From NCBI GenBank assembly GCA_030840885.1, contig JAVEDQ010000526.1, positions 1 to 6,570 on the forward strand: a DNA stretch of 6,570 nt, read 5' to 3'. Each line of letters begins with the position of its first letter. Position 1 is the stretch's first letter. The stretch comes from Frankiaceae bacterium (lineage in GTDB: Bacteria; Actinomycetota; Actinomycetes; Frankiales; Frankiaceae). Made by a program: the position numbers and the translations under genes. Below, piece after piece: positions 1-5,525 of this stretch. Under the pieces are notes generated by a model. It did no database searches and had not been told where the DNA came from. It saw nothing but the letters and a program-made list of their open reading frames with translations.

Positions 1-19
1 AGGCGGAACGAGCATGTTG

Positions 20-51
20 CTGAGGCAGGCCCCATAATGGGCCTGTCTCAG
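20..51. terminator. Strong hairpin, probable intrinsic terminator of a gene left of the window
   Basis: The arms at 20-32 and 39-51 pair over 13 bp, with a single G-T (G-U in RNA) pair at 25/46, around a 6-base loop (CATAAT, 33-38). No T-run follows on either strand, but actinobacterial terminators often lack one. It sits just upstream of the Lsr2 remnant and no gene inside the window ends next to it, so it most likely ends a gene that lies to the left. The hairpin is seen directly; its role is inferred. Confidence 0.65.
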
Positions 52-86
52 GGTGGGGCAATAGGCGGGATGATGGAATCGGACGT

Positions 87-281
87 ACGGCATCTCGGAC
101 CATCGTCCTCATGACCCACGACCTCGACGGTGAGAGTGAGGCCGTCGAGACTCTCTCTTTCGGACTCGACGGACAGCCGTACGAGATCGACCTCAGCGAG
201 GGTGGTTCTCGGTTTACTCAGCGTCGTCATCCTGAGATTAGGAGTGGGGGTGACCATCACCGGGTCAACTCCCTTAGATAG
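87..281 (+). pseudogene. lsr2: Lsr2 remnant: N-terminal dimerisation domain only
   Basis: In this frame, codons 2 to 38 (90-200) read like the start of Lsr2: ASRTIVLMTHDLDG, then ETLSFGLDGQPYEIDLSE. This matches the family's usual pattern (TIV-L-DDLDG, ET--F-LDG--YEIDLS). Lsr2 is an actinobacterial nucleoid protein that silences AT-rich foreign DNA; its N-terminal part oligomerises and its C-terminal part binds AT-rich minor grooves through an RGR motif. Here the similarity stops near 200, an unrelated 18-residue tail follows, and a TAG ends the frame at 279-281. Neither the RGR motif nor any C-terminal domain is seen in any frame downstream. The codon where Lsr2 should start is ACG at 87-89, and the frame has no ATG, GTG or TTG between the stop at 21-23 and the ATG at 111. 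Translation from 111 would give 56 residues and lacks a clear ribosome-binding site. It is called a decayed gene; a translated mini-protein cannot be excluded. Confidence 0.72.
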
Positions 282-534
282 TCGCTCGGTTGCATCGAAC
301 TACCCGGTGCAGCAGGGTTTCCGGCATCCGTACGCAGCTTGGCGTTCGGGAACTTCGGCCCCGGCGTTCCTGTAGGCGTCCGGTTCCACGCAACGCGGCC
401 CGGGTTCGAAGCTCAGGCCTCGTTCGTCTGCCTCGGCGGGCAAAGCCCCCAGCGGGACCACGCCCACCAACTCTCGCCGCCAACGTCCCTGATGTGGACG
501 CCGGCAAGATTCACTGAGGAGACCCGCCGTAACC

Positions 535-551
535 CAGCTCAAGCGGAGCTG
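535..551 (-). terminator. Hairpin downstream of the copper oxidase gene, possible terminator
   Basis: CAGCTC (535-540) and GAGCTG (546-551) form a perfect 6-bp stem with a 5-base loop. It lies 53-69 nt beyond the oxidase stop on the transcribed strand and is the second inverted repeat after that gene. There is no T-run, so the terminator role is only inferred from position. Confidence 0.35.
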
Positions 552-590
552 CTGGACCGGCTGGGCCGAGTCGCATCCTCGCCGGCACGG

Positions 591-604
591 GCCGACCGGT
601 CGGC
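591..604. terminator. 14-bp perfect palindrome abutting the oxidase stop codon
   Basis: GCCGACCGGTCGGC equals its own reverse complement and ends one base before the oxidase stop codon (605-607). As RNA it can form a 5-bp stem with a CCGG loop. It may be part of transcription termination together with the hairpin at 535-551. A protein-binding palindrome is an alternative reading. Confidence 0.35.
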
Positions 605-2743
605 TCAGGCGGTCCCCAGCCGCTGCCGCCGCCTGCCCCGGGTGACCAGACTGTCGGTGGCGGCGAGCGTGAGCGCCATCCCGCCCCCCGCCACACTGCC
701 AACCAGCATCCGGTGCCACGCGGAAGACGTGGCGAACGAGGAGGACGTGGCGAACGAGGAGGACGGCCCCAGCATGATCGGCTCCGTGTCGGCGGCTGAC
801 GTCGCGGTGGCGGGGGCGGCCAGTTCGGCGCGGGTCTGCGTGGCCCCCTGCTGCTGCAGGGCGGCGGCTTGGGCGGCACCCACGTGGCTACCGACGAACA
901 CCTGGCGGGAGACCGATGGGGTCTGACCCTTCGGCGTCCGCTTGTTGACGAACAGCATGTAGGGGCCGTTCGGAGCGACCGCGTCGCGCGGCGGGGTCTG
1001 CACCGTCACCGATTGCGCGTCGCGGGAGACCACCTTCAGCGCGACCGAGCGCTGGTCACCGTCGACCAGGTGCGTGATTGCGGTGTTGCGCACCAGGACC
1101 ACGGAGGAGATCTTGCGTGGATCGGTGACGCCGATACGCATGGTGCGCCCGTACTGCACGGTGGCCGGGGCAGAGGTGATCACCGGGCGACTCCCGTAAA
1201 AGAGGTTCGGCGGCGAGTAGAGCTCGAACGTCGGGTCCGGCTCCGGCTTGGAGAACCCGAACTTCTTCGTGACGTCGCCGATCCGGTTGCTGATGTAGAG
1301 CGTGCCCAGCGGAGCGTGCCCACCCAACAGCACCCGGCCGTCGGGCAGCAGCGTGGCGCTGTTGTGGTACGTCCGGCCGTGGCTCGCCGTCGCCACGTTG
1401 CTCCACGTCCTCGTCATCGGGTTGTAGATCTCGACCTGACGGATCGGGTTGCCGCTGCCCGGCAAGTTGGTCTCGTCCCGGGTGGCGCCGGAGAAGAGCA
1501 GGACCTCACCGGTGGGCAGCGTGACGCCGGTTCCGTACCAGCGCGGCTGGTTCAAGTTGCCGGTCTGCTCGGTCTTGAAGACGTCCCGCTTTCCGCGGAT
1601 CGTCACCGTGTTCAGCGTGCTGGAGTCGGTGGGCAGGTAGGTGCCGGGGGTTGTGCCGTAGACACCGCCGGCGGACAGGAACTGCGCCTTGTTGTACGGC
1701 GGCTTCAGCTGCAGCATCTGGCTGAACGCCGAGCCTCGGAAACCCGGCAGCGGGCCGACCTGCGGCACGCCGATATCGGTCCAGTTCTGCTTTGCCGGGT
1801 CGTAGACGCTGGTCGTGTTCCAGGTCGCCTCGTCGACCGCCTCCCCCTGGGGGTTGAAGGTCTGGCCGCCGGCGTCGTAGTAGACCTTGCCGTCGGGCAG
1901 CAGGTGCAGTCGCGGGTAGAGCGGCAGCGACTTGTTGGCGCTCGGCGGGTTGGTGCTGAACTGGCCGGTGGCCGGGTTGTAGGTCTCGGTCTGCCGGACG
2001 TTGGCGCCGCTGTCGGTCGGGCGGTTCGGGTAGATGGGCTTGAACAGCTTGGTAACGCCGCTGGTGACCAGCACCCTGCCGTTGGCGAGCGTCACCATGG
2101 ACGGGTACCAGCGGCCGTAATGCATGGAGCCGGACTGGGTCCAGCGGTTGGTGGACGGGTTGTAGATCCGGCTGTTCTTCAAGCCCTCGAGTTCGGTGGC
2201 TCCGGTATTGGCGAACCCCGGCTCGAAGTAGTACGCGGTGCCCCCTGCTGCCAGGACACGACCGTCGGAGAGCAGCACCTGATCGGAGCAGAACAGGTCG
2301 CCGTCGTTTCTCTTGTTCGTGTTGTCGTGCGGGACGCCCGGCAGGTACTGGTTGTTGTTGCCGCTCGGGTTCGCGCCGCCGTCGTAAGGGGTGGGAGTCG
2401 ACCAGGTCGGTCCGCGCAGGTCCATCAGCCGGCTCTGGCTGTTCCGCGCGGTTCTCGCGAAGTCGGTCAGGACGATCTGGGCGTCGTCCATTCCTTCGAG
2501 GCCGTCCCAGTAGACGATCTTTCCGTTGGGCAGCACGACCACGCTGACGCCGGCCGGGACGCACTTCGGGCCCGACTCGATGGTGCAGGCTCGGCCCGGC
2601 TCCTGGAACGGTGCCGCAAACTGGCCGGTCACCGAGGGATTGGCGGCGGCCGCCAGCGCCGAACTCGGCGAGCCGAGAATTGTCGGCACGGCCAGACCGG
2701 CCGTCAACGCCAGTGGGAGCAGATACGTCGTGCGACGGAACAT
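605..2743 (-). CDS. Secreted, membrane-anchored copper radical oxidase (galactose/glyoxal oxidase-like, Kelch plus DUF1929)
   Basis: This family oxidises primary alcohols or aldehydes with O2, releasing H2O2, using one copper and a Cys-Tyr cross-link. The 712-residue product has a signal peptide (1 to about 34). Kelch-type blade motifs follow (YNPSTNRW, YNPATGQF, YDPAKQNW, YNPMTRTW), then a DUF1929 C-terminal domain (about 510-618). All expected active-site residues are present: Cys152 in DLFCSDQ and Tyr213 in GRWYPS (the cross-linked pair), Tyr459-His460 in GRTYHNS, and His558 in THLVDGDQR. The RWYP form of the tyrosine motif resembles glyoxal oxidase and Streptomyces GlxA more than fungal galactose oxidase. 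After the catalytic part come an Ala/Gln/Ser-rich stretch, a hydrophobic segment (about 679-700) and RGRRRQR, suggesting a C-terminal membrane anchor; no LPXTG sorting motif is seen. The ATG at 2743 is preferred over the TTG at 2764 because it begins directly at the signal peptide (MFRRTTYLLPL). The substrate cannot be told from sequence. Confidence 0.93.
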   Translation of the reverse strand: MFRRTTYLLPLALTAGLAVPTILGSPSSALAAAANPSVTGQFAAPFQEPGRACTIESGPKCVPAGVSVVVLPNGKIVYWDGLEGMDDAQIVLTDFARTARNSQSRLMDLRGPTWSTPTPYDGGANPSGNNNQYLPGVPHDNTNKRNDGDLFCSDQVLLSDGRVLAAGGTAYYFEPGFANTGATELEGLKNSRIYNPSTNRWTQSGSMHYGRWYPSMVTLANGRVLVTSGVTKLFKPIYPNRPTDSGANVRQTETYNPATGQFSTNPPSANKSLPLYPRLHLLPDGKVYYDAGGQTFNPQGEAVDEATWNTTSVYDPAKQNWTDIGVPQVGPLPGFRGSAFSQMLQLKPPYNKAQFLSAGGVYGTTPGTYLPTDSSTLNTVTIRGKRDVFKTEQTGNLNQPRWYGTGVTLPTGEVLLFSGATRDETNLPGSGNPIRQVEIYNPMTRTWSNVATASHGRTYHNSATLLPDGRVLLGGHAPLGTLYISNRIGDVTKKFGFSKPEPDPTFELYSPPNLFYGSRPVITSAPATVQYGRTMRIGVTDPRKISSVVLVRNTAITHLVDGDQRSVALKVVSRDAQSVTVQTPPRDAVAPNGPYMLFVNKRTPKGQTPSVSRQVFVGSHVGAAQAAALQQQGATQTRAELAAPATATSAADTEPIMLGPSSSFATSSSFATSSAWHRMLVGSVAGGGMALTLAATDSLVTRGRRRQRLGTA
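723..764. repeat. 18-bp in-frame tandem repeat in the oxidase tail
   Basis: Two 18-bp units (723-740 and 741-758) differ by a single base, and the first 6 bases of a third follow. Read on the minus strand they encode SSSFAT twice within the Ser-rich linker just before the membrane segment. The unit length is a multiple of three, so changes in copy number would keep the frame and only alter linker length. Confidence 0.9.
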
Positions 2744-2847
2744 GGCGGACCCCGAGCATCTCAACGGAGGTGCAACGCGTGTGCGTTTCCCAACCTCCGG
2801 TGCCCGGCGTCGTCCAGTCGTACACCGACTTGTCCGGATTCTATTGA

Positions 2848-2876
2848 ATTATATTGATTTCTGCAGTGGCTGCTAA
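2848..2876 (-). promoter_or_regulatory. Sigma70-like promoter of the copper oxidase gene
   Basis: On the minus strand, TTAGCA (2871-2876, 4 of 6 matches to TTGACA) is followed after exactly 17 bp by a perfect TATAAT (2848-2853). It lies in an AT-rich island (about 2839-2880) that stands out against the GC-rich surroundings. A start near 2841 would give a leader of about 98 nt before the ATG at 2743. This suggests the oxidase can be transcribed independently of the upstream genes. Confidence 0.6.
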
Positions 2877-2888
2877 ATAGGTCGTCGG

Positions 2889-2899
2889 CTGACAGTCAG
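2889..2899. repeat. Short inverted repeat over the stop codon of the upstream gene
   Basis: CTGAC-A-GTCAG is a perfect 5-bp inverted repeat with a single central base, overlapping the stop codon at 2896-2898. It is 13 bp upstream of the oxidase -35 box, so it could be an operator half-site pair. A match this short can also occur by chance. Confidence 0.3.
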
Positions 2900-4017
2900 T
2901 GGCTCGCCCGTCGAGCCCTGCTCCGTCGGGTGCGCGCGATCAGCCAACCGGCCGGCACCAGCAAGAGCGCCAGCAGCGCGTACGGCCAGCGGCTTCCCGT
3001 TCGCGGCTCGGTGACTGCGGCCTGCGCGGTCGTGCCGGGTACCGGCTGCCAGCTGATCGTGCCGCGCAGCCGCTGTTCGCCCGTATCGAGGCGGAGCGGG
3101 ATGGACCAGTCGCCGACCACCACCGGTGCCGCGGCGTGCACGAACCGCTCTGGCGGCAACTCTGTCGGGAACTGCAACCGCTGGTCGAGCCAGGTGAGCG
3201 TGCTGCCGGAAGTCGGCGCTCCCCATAGCGGCGGGGCGCCGGGAGCCCCCGCGGGAAGGCCGCGTGCGGTGCGGTCCTCCACGTAGGTGCGGCTGCGCTG
3301 GTTCAGCTGCACGGCATCGCCGGTGAACCGCGCGAAGGGCTCGCCGTCGCGCCCGAGCACGGTGAGCCGGAGCCCTGGCGGAACCTGCAGGAACAGCCCG
3401 GGCAACGGACCCGGCAACGCCGTCGCGACCAGCCCAACCGGGGCCGGATCCGCCGCGACCAGGAACGACCCGAGGATCGGCTGGTAGGAGAGGTTGCCCT
3501 CGATCTGATGGGTCTGTCCCCCGTACCGAACCGAAACGGACCAGGTTTGCAACGTGGCAGGCCGAGCGCGCGCGACGACGTCGGCAGGAACCTCGCCGGC
3601 CGGTGGAAGATGGTGGTCGAACCAGCCCCAGCTGGATCCGGAGCCGATCCGCCTCCACTGCGGCGTCGCGGGGTGCGGGTCGCGTCGCACCGCATCCGGG
3701 GTGTCCAGCACACCGGTGGGACTGTTCGACGACCACCAGTCCGCGCTGGCCACGTTTCCGAACACGCCCGCCCGCGAGATGCGCAGGAACGGCTCCCCCT
3801 GGTCGCTCAGCACGTCCAGCGGCGTGTCCGTCGGATTCGCGGCGACCAGCTGCTCAGCCAGCCCGGACTGCACCTGCACGACGACTCCGCCGGGGAGCGC
3901 CGGACGGATCGCGTCCACGGCATAGACGAGACCGGGAGCCCCTTCATGAGCCGCTGCGCTCCCGGGGAGGGCGAGCAGGGCGACGGCGAGCAGGAGGGGG
4001 CAGAGTCGGCGCCGCAT
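2896..4017 (-). CDS. Secreted membrane-anchored protein with two diverged repeats, function unknown
   Basis: I do not recognise a named family. The 373-residue product has a clear signal peptide (RRR, then a hydrophobic core, then GSAAA with likely cleavage at A23/H24), a long extracellular part, a membrane helix (about 345-361) and a basic tail (RTRRSRARR). The extracellular part is an internal duplication: residues about 40-182 and 201-327 share LPG...GEPF-R, GSGSSWGWFDHHL versus SGSTLTWLDQRL, and WSVSVRYGGQTHQIEGNLSYQP versus WSIPLRLDTGEQRLRGTISWQP. Each repeat ends in a beta-rich piece, suggesting beta-sandwich folds. Cleavage at A23/H24 would leave histidine as the first residue, as in CopC-type copper proteins and LPMOs; this is suggestive only. 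ATG at 4017 is supported by GGGAAG 10 nt upstream and by the signal peptide. It lies 45 nt downstream of the TerD-family gene and 152 nt upstream of the copper oxidase gene on the same strand. Confidence 0.82.
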   Translation of the reverse strand: MRRRLCPLLLAVALLALPGSAAAHEGAPGLVYAVDAIRPALPGGVVVQVQSGLAEQLVAANPTDTPLDVLSDQGEPFLRISRAGVFGNVASADWWSSNSPTGVLDTPDAVRRDPHPATPQWRRIGSGSSWGWFDHHLPPAGEVPADVVARARPATLQTWSVSVRYGGQTHQIEGNLSYQPILGSFLVAADPAPVGLVATALPGPLPGLFLQVPPGLRLTVLGRDGEPFARFTGDAVQLNQRSRTYVEDRTARGLPAGAPGAPPLWGAPTSGSTLTWLDQRLQFPTELPPERFVHAAAPVVVGDWSIPLRLDTGEQRLRGTISWQPVPGTTAQAAVTEPRTGSRWPYALLALLLVPAGWLIARTRRSRARRASH

Positions 4018-4030
4018 GCCCGGTAGTCTT

Positions 4031-4044
4031 CCCGCCGAAGCGGG
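4031..4044 (-). terminator. UUCG-tetraloop hairpin between the TerD gene and the secreted-protein gene
   Basis: On the transcribed strand this reads CCCGC-TTCG-GCGGG, a 5-bp GC stem closed by the very stable C(UUCG)G loop. It begins 18 nt after the TerD stop codon. Its 3' arm contains the GGG of the GGGAAG ribosome-binding sequence (4028-4033) of the next gene. It could therefore be a weak terminator, an attenuator, or a structure that masks the ribosome-binding site. No T-run follows. Confidence 0.55.
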
Positions 4045-4062
4045 CCGACCTACCTCGAACGT

Positions 4063-5364
4063 CTACAGGTACTGCTTGGCCGGGTCGACCATCGCACGCA
4101 CGGTCTTGCCGTCGTGGAACTCGCCGATCGCGGTCATGACCCAGCCCTGCTGGCCCCGCTGGATCTTGCACATCACCAGCCCGGTGCTCGGCTTGGAGTC
4201 CGACAGGTCGAAGCGGACCAGTTCCTGGTTCGTCAGGTCGTCGATCAGCCGGCAGAAGGCGTTGCGGACGTTGGTGAAGCGCTGGCCCTGGAAGCTGTTG
4301 ACCGTGAAGACCAGGGCGGTCACGTTCTGCGGCAGGGCGGCGAGGTCGACCTTGATGACCTCGTCGTCGCCCTCACCGGCGCCGGTCAGGTTGTCGCCGC
4401 TGTGCTGCACCGCACCGCGGGCGCCCTTCTTCGACATGAACCAGACCTTGTCGACGTCCTTGCGTCGGTCGTCGTAGAGGATGCACGAGGCGTCGAGGTC
4501 GATGTCCTCGCCGGAGCCGACGTCCCATCCCAGCCCCATCCGGACGCGGGTGAGCGGCGGGGCGCCCGTCTTGACCAGCGAGACGCTCTGGCCCTTGGCC
4601 AGCGACACCCGGCCCTTGTCCAGGTTCACCATGCCGCCGGCGGGTGCTTGCGCAGGCGGCGGGGGCGGTGCCCCCCAACCCTGCTGCTGGGGCTGCTGCG
4701 GCGGCGGACCCCACTGCTGTTGCTGGGGCTGCGGCGGCGGACCCCACTGCTGCGGCGGCTGCTGGGGAGGCGGGCCCCATTGCTGCTGGGGTTGCTGCTG
4801 CTGAGGCGGGCCCCATTGCTGCTGCGGCGGCGGAGGCGGAGGCGGGGTCGGGCTGGAGGCCGGGGCGGGGGAGTCGTCGACGGAGATGCCGAAGTCCGTC
4901 GCGATGCCCGCGAGGCCGGTCGCGTAGCCCTGGCCGACCGCCCGCACCTTCCAGGCGCCCTGCCGGCGGTAGACCTCGACGAGCAGTAGTGCGGTTTCCG
5001 GACCGAGCCCGGTGGGCGCAAAGCTCGCGAGGTCCTCGCCCGAACCACCCTTGACGGCGACCGACACGGGGCCGGCGGCACCGAAGCTCGCGGGGCCGCT
5101 GCCGTCCAGGCTGGCGGTCAGCACGATCTTCTCGATCTCCGCGGGAACGCCGCCGAGATCGATGCTCAGCGTCGACGGGGGTCGCAGCTGCACGCCCGGC
5201 CCATGGGGCTGGTTGTAGAAGATGAAGTCGTTGTCGTTCCGGACCTTGCCGGTCTGGGTGACCAGCAGCGCAGCGAGGTCGATCAGGGTGCTCGAGGACA
5301 CCTCGACGACCACCTGCGGCACGCCGAGCGGGGCGTTGCCACCCTTGGACAAGACCTGGCCCAT
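4063..5364 (-). CDS. Two-domain TerD-family stress protein with Pro/Gln/Trp-rich linker
   Basis: TerD-family proteins are cytoplasmic Ca2+-binding proteins of tellurite-resistance and general stress clusters; their biochemical role is poorly defined. The 433-residue product has an N-terminal TerD-like domain (1 to about 162, with NDNDFIFYNQP and STLSIDLGGVP), a linker (about 164-244) and a C-terminal TerD domain (245-433). The C-terminal domain keeps the Ca2+-site motifs DIDLDASC (287-294) and SGDNLTGAGEGDDE (322-335). The N-terminal one lacks the GDN-TG-G-GDDE signature and may be structural. The two-domain layout resembles TerA-type proteins, but I give no symbol. The ATG at 5364 is favoured over upstream starts because AAGGAG lies 5 nt before it and MGQVLSKGGN is where the TerD fold begins; the open frame further upstream (to 5562) looks non-coding. 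The gene is divergent from the SUFU gene and 45 nt upstream of the secreted-protein gene. Confidence 0.92.
   Translation of the reverse strand: MGQVLSKGGNAPLGVPQVVVEVSSSTLIDLAALLVTQTGKVRNDNDFIFYNQPHGPGVQLRPPSTLSIDLGGVPAEIEKIVLTASLDGSGPASFGAAGPVSVAVKGGSGEDLASFAPTGLGPETALLLVEVYRRQGAWKVRAVGQGYATGLAGIATDFGISVDDSPAPASSPTPPPPPPPQQQWGPPQQQQPQQQWGPPPQQPPQQWGPPPQPQQQQWGPPPQQPQQQGWGAPPPPPAQAPAGGMVNLDKGRVSLAKGQSVSLVKTGAPPLTRVRMGLGWDVGSGEDIDLDASCILYDDRRKDVDKVWFMSKKGARGAVQHSGDNLTGAGEGDDEVIKVDLAALPQNVTALVFTVNSFQGQRFTNVRNAFCRLIDDLTNQELVRFDLSDSKPSTGLVMCKIQRGQQGWVMTAIGEFHDGKTVRAMVDPAKQYL
4633..4875 (-). repeat. WGPP repeat region coding the TerD inter-domain linker
   Basis: Residues about 164-244 of the TerD-family protein consist almost wholly of Pro and Gln with regularly spaced Trp. 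There are five units of roughly 10-13 residues centred on W-G-P-P (the last is W-G-A-P), after a run of seven prolines. The DNA shows matching degenerate tandem repeats of CTG/CGG-type triplets on the plus strand. This makes the stretch prone to length change without loss of frame. Confidence 0.88.
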
Positions 5365-5369
5365 GCCTG

Positions 5370-5375
5370 CTCCTT
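5370..5375 (-). promoter_or_regulatory. Ribosome-binding site deciding the TerD-gene start
   Basis: AAGGAG on the minus strand, 5 nt before the ATG at 5364, within the purine-rich GGAGAAGGAG. It is the best ribosome-binding match in the window and fixes the start well inside the longer open frame that continues upstream to 5562. Confidence 0.8.
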
Positions 5376-5400
5376 CTCCGACCGTGCAGCTGGCGCAGCT

Positions 5401-5441
5401 CGTTGCCGCTGATCTCGCCCGCCGTTGCTGATCCTCGCCCG
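5401..5441. repeat. Imperfect direct repeat in the divergent TerD/SUFU intergenic region
   Basis: Copy A (5401-5421) and copy B (5423-5441) both begin CGTTG and share GCTGATC followed by CGCCCG. They differ by a 3-base gap after CGTTG and by the base(s) before CGCCCG. The cores are about 19-20 bp apart, roughly two helical turns, as is common for tandem regulator sites. No confident -35/-10 pair was found for either gene in 5365-5525. Confidence 0.5.
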
Positions 5442-5525
5442 ACCTCATCACACCGCGGGTACATCTCGCCGCGGATTGCCCGACGACGCGCTCCGGCGCA
5501 CCCGGACAACGACCGGCAGACTCGA

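Larger units (their letters stand above)
282..604. other. Stretch without a recognisable gene
   Basis: Several overlapping open frames exist on both strands, as expected for high-GC DNA, but none shows a known domain, a convincing start with a ribosome-binding site, or plausible protein composition. The right part contains two inverted repeats (535-551 and 591-604) that may serve the oxidase gene ending at 605. No tRNA fold was found, although 'GGGTTCGAA' near 402 resembles a T-loop. Confidence 0.5.

Noticed and set aside
398..425. tRNA-like T-loop (GGGTTCGAA)
   Set aside because: The flanking bases do not form a 5-bp T-stem and no acceptor or anticodon arm could be found around it.
605..730. 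Sortase (LPXTG) anchor on the oxidase C-terminus
   Set aside because: A hydrophobic segment and basic tail are present, but no LPXTG-like motif precedes them, so a plain membrane anchor is the simpler reading.
339..926. Plus-strand open frame (195 codons) crossing the gene-poor left region into the oxidase gene
   Set aside because: About half is antisense to the oxidase, including its tandem repeat (read as EDVANE). No ribosome-binding site or domain was found in the remainder.
1506..2825. Second long minus-strand open frame overlapping the oxidase in another phase
   Set aside because: Arg/Gln/Pro-rich shadow with no family motifs; the oxidase frame explains the region.
869..2857. Long plus-strand open frame (662 codons) opposite the copper oxidase gene
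   Set aside because: It is antisense to a gene with an unmistakable active-site set. Its translation is Arg/Val/Gly-rich without any domain, as expected from the mirror of a GC-biased codon pattern.
2873..3736. Alternative minus-strand frame inside the secreted-protein gene
   Set aside because: Extremely Arg/Ala-rich and without a signal peptide, whereas the other frame has a signal peptide, internal repeats and a membrane helix.
4650..4850. Possible CRISPR-like or microsatellite array
   Set aside because: The repeats are degenerate, contiguous and in frame with a Pro/Gln/Trp linker; there are no unique spacers.
4114..4989. Plus-strand open frame opposite the TerD gene, with Arg/Leu-rich repeats
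   Set aside because: It is the complement of the WGPP linker and TerD domain coding sequence; it has no recognisable motifs of its own.
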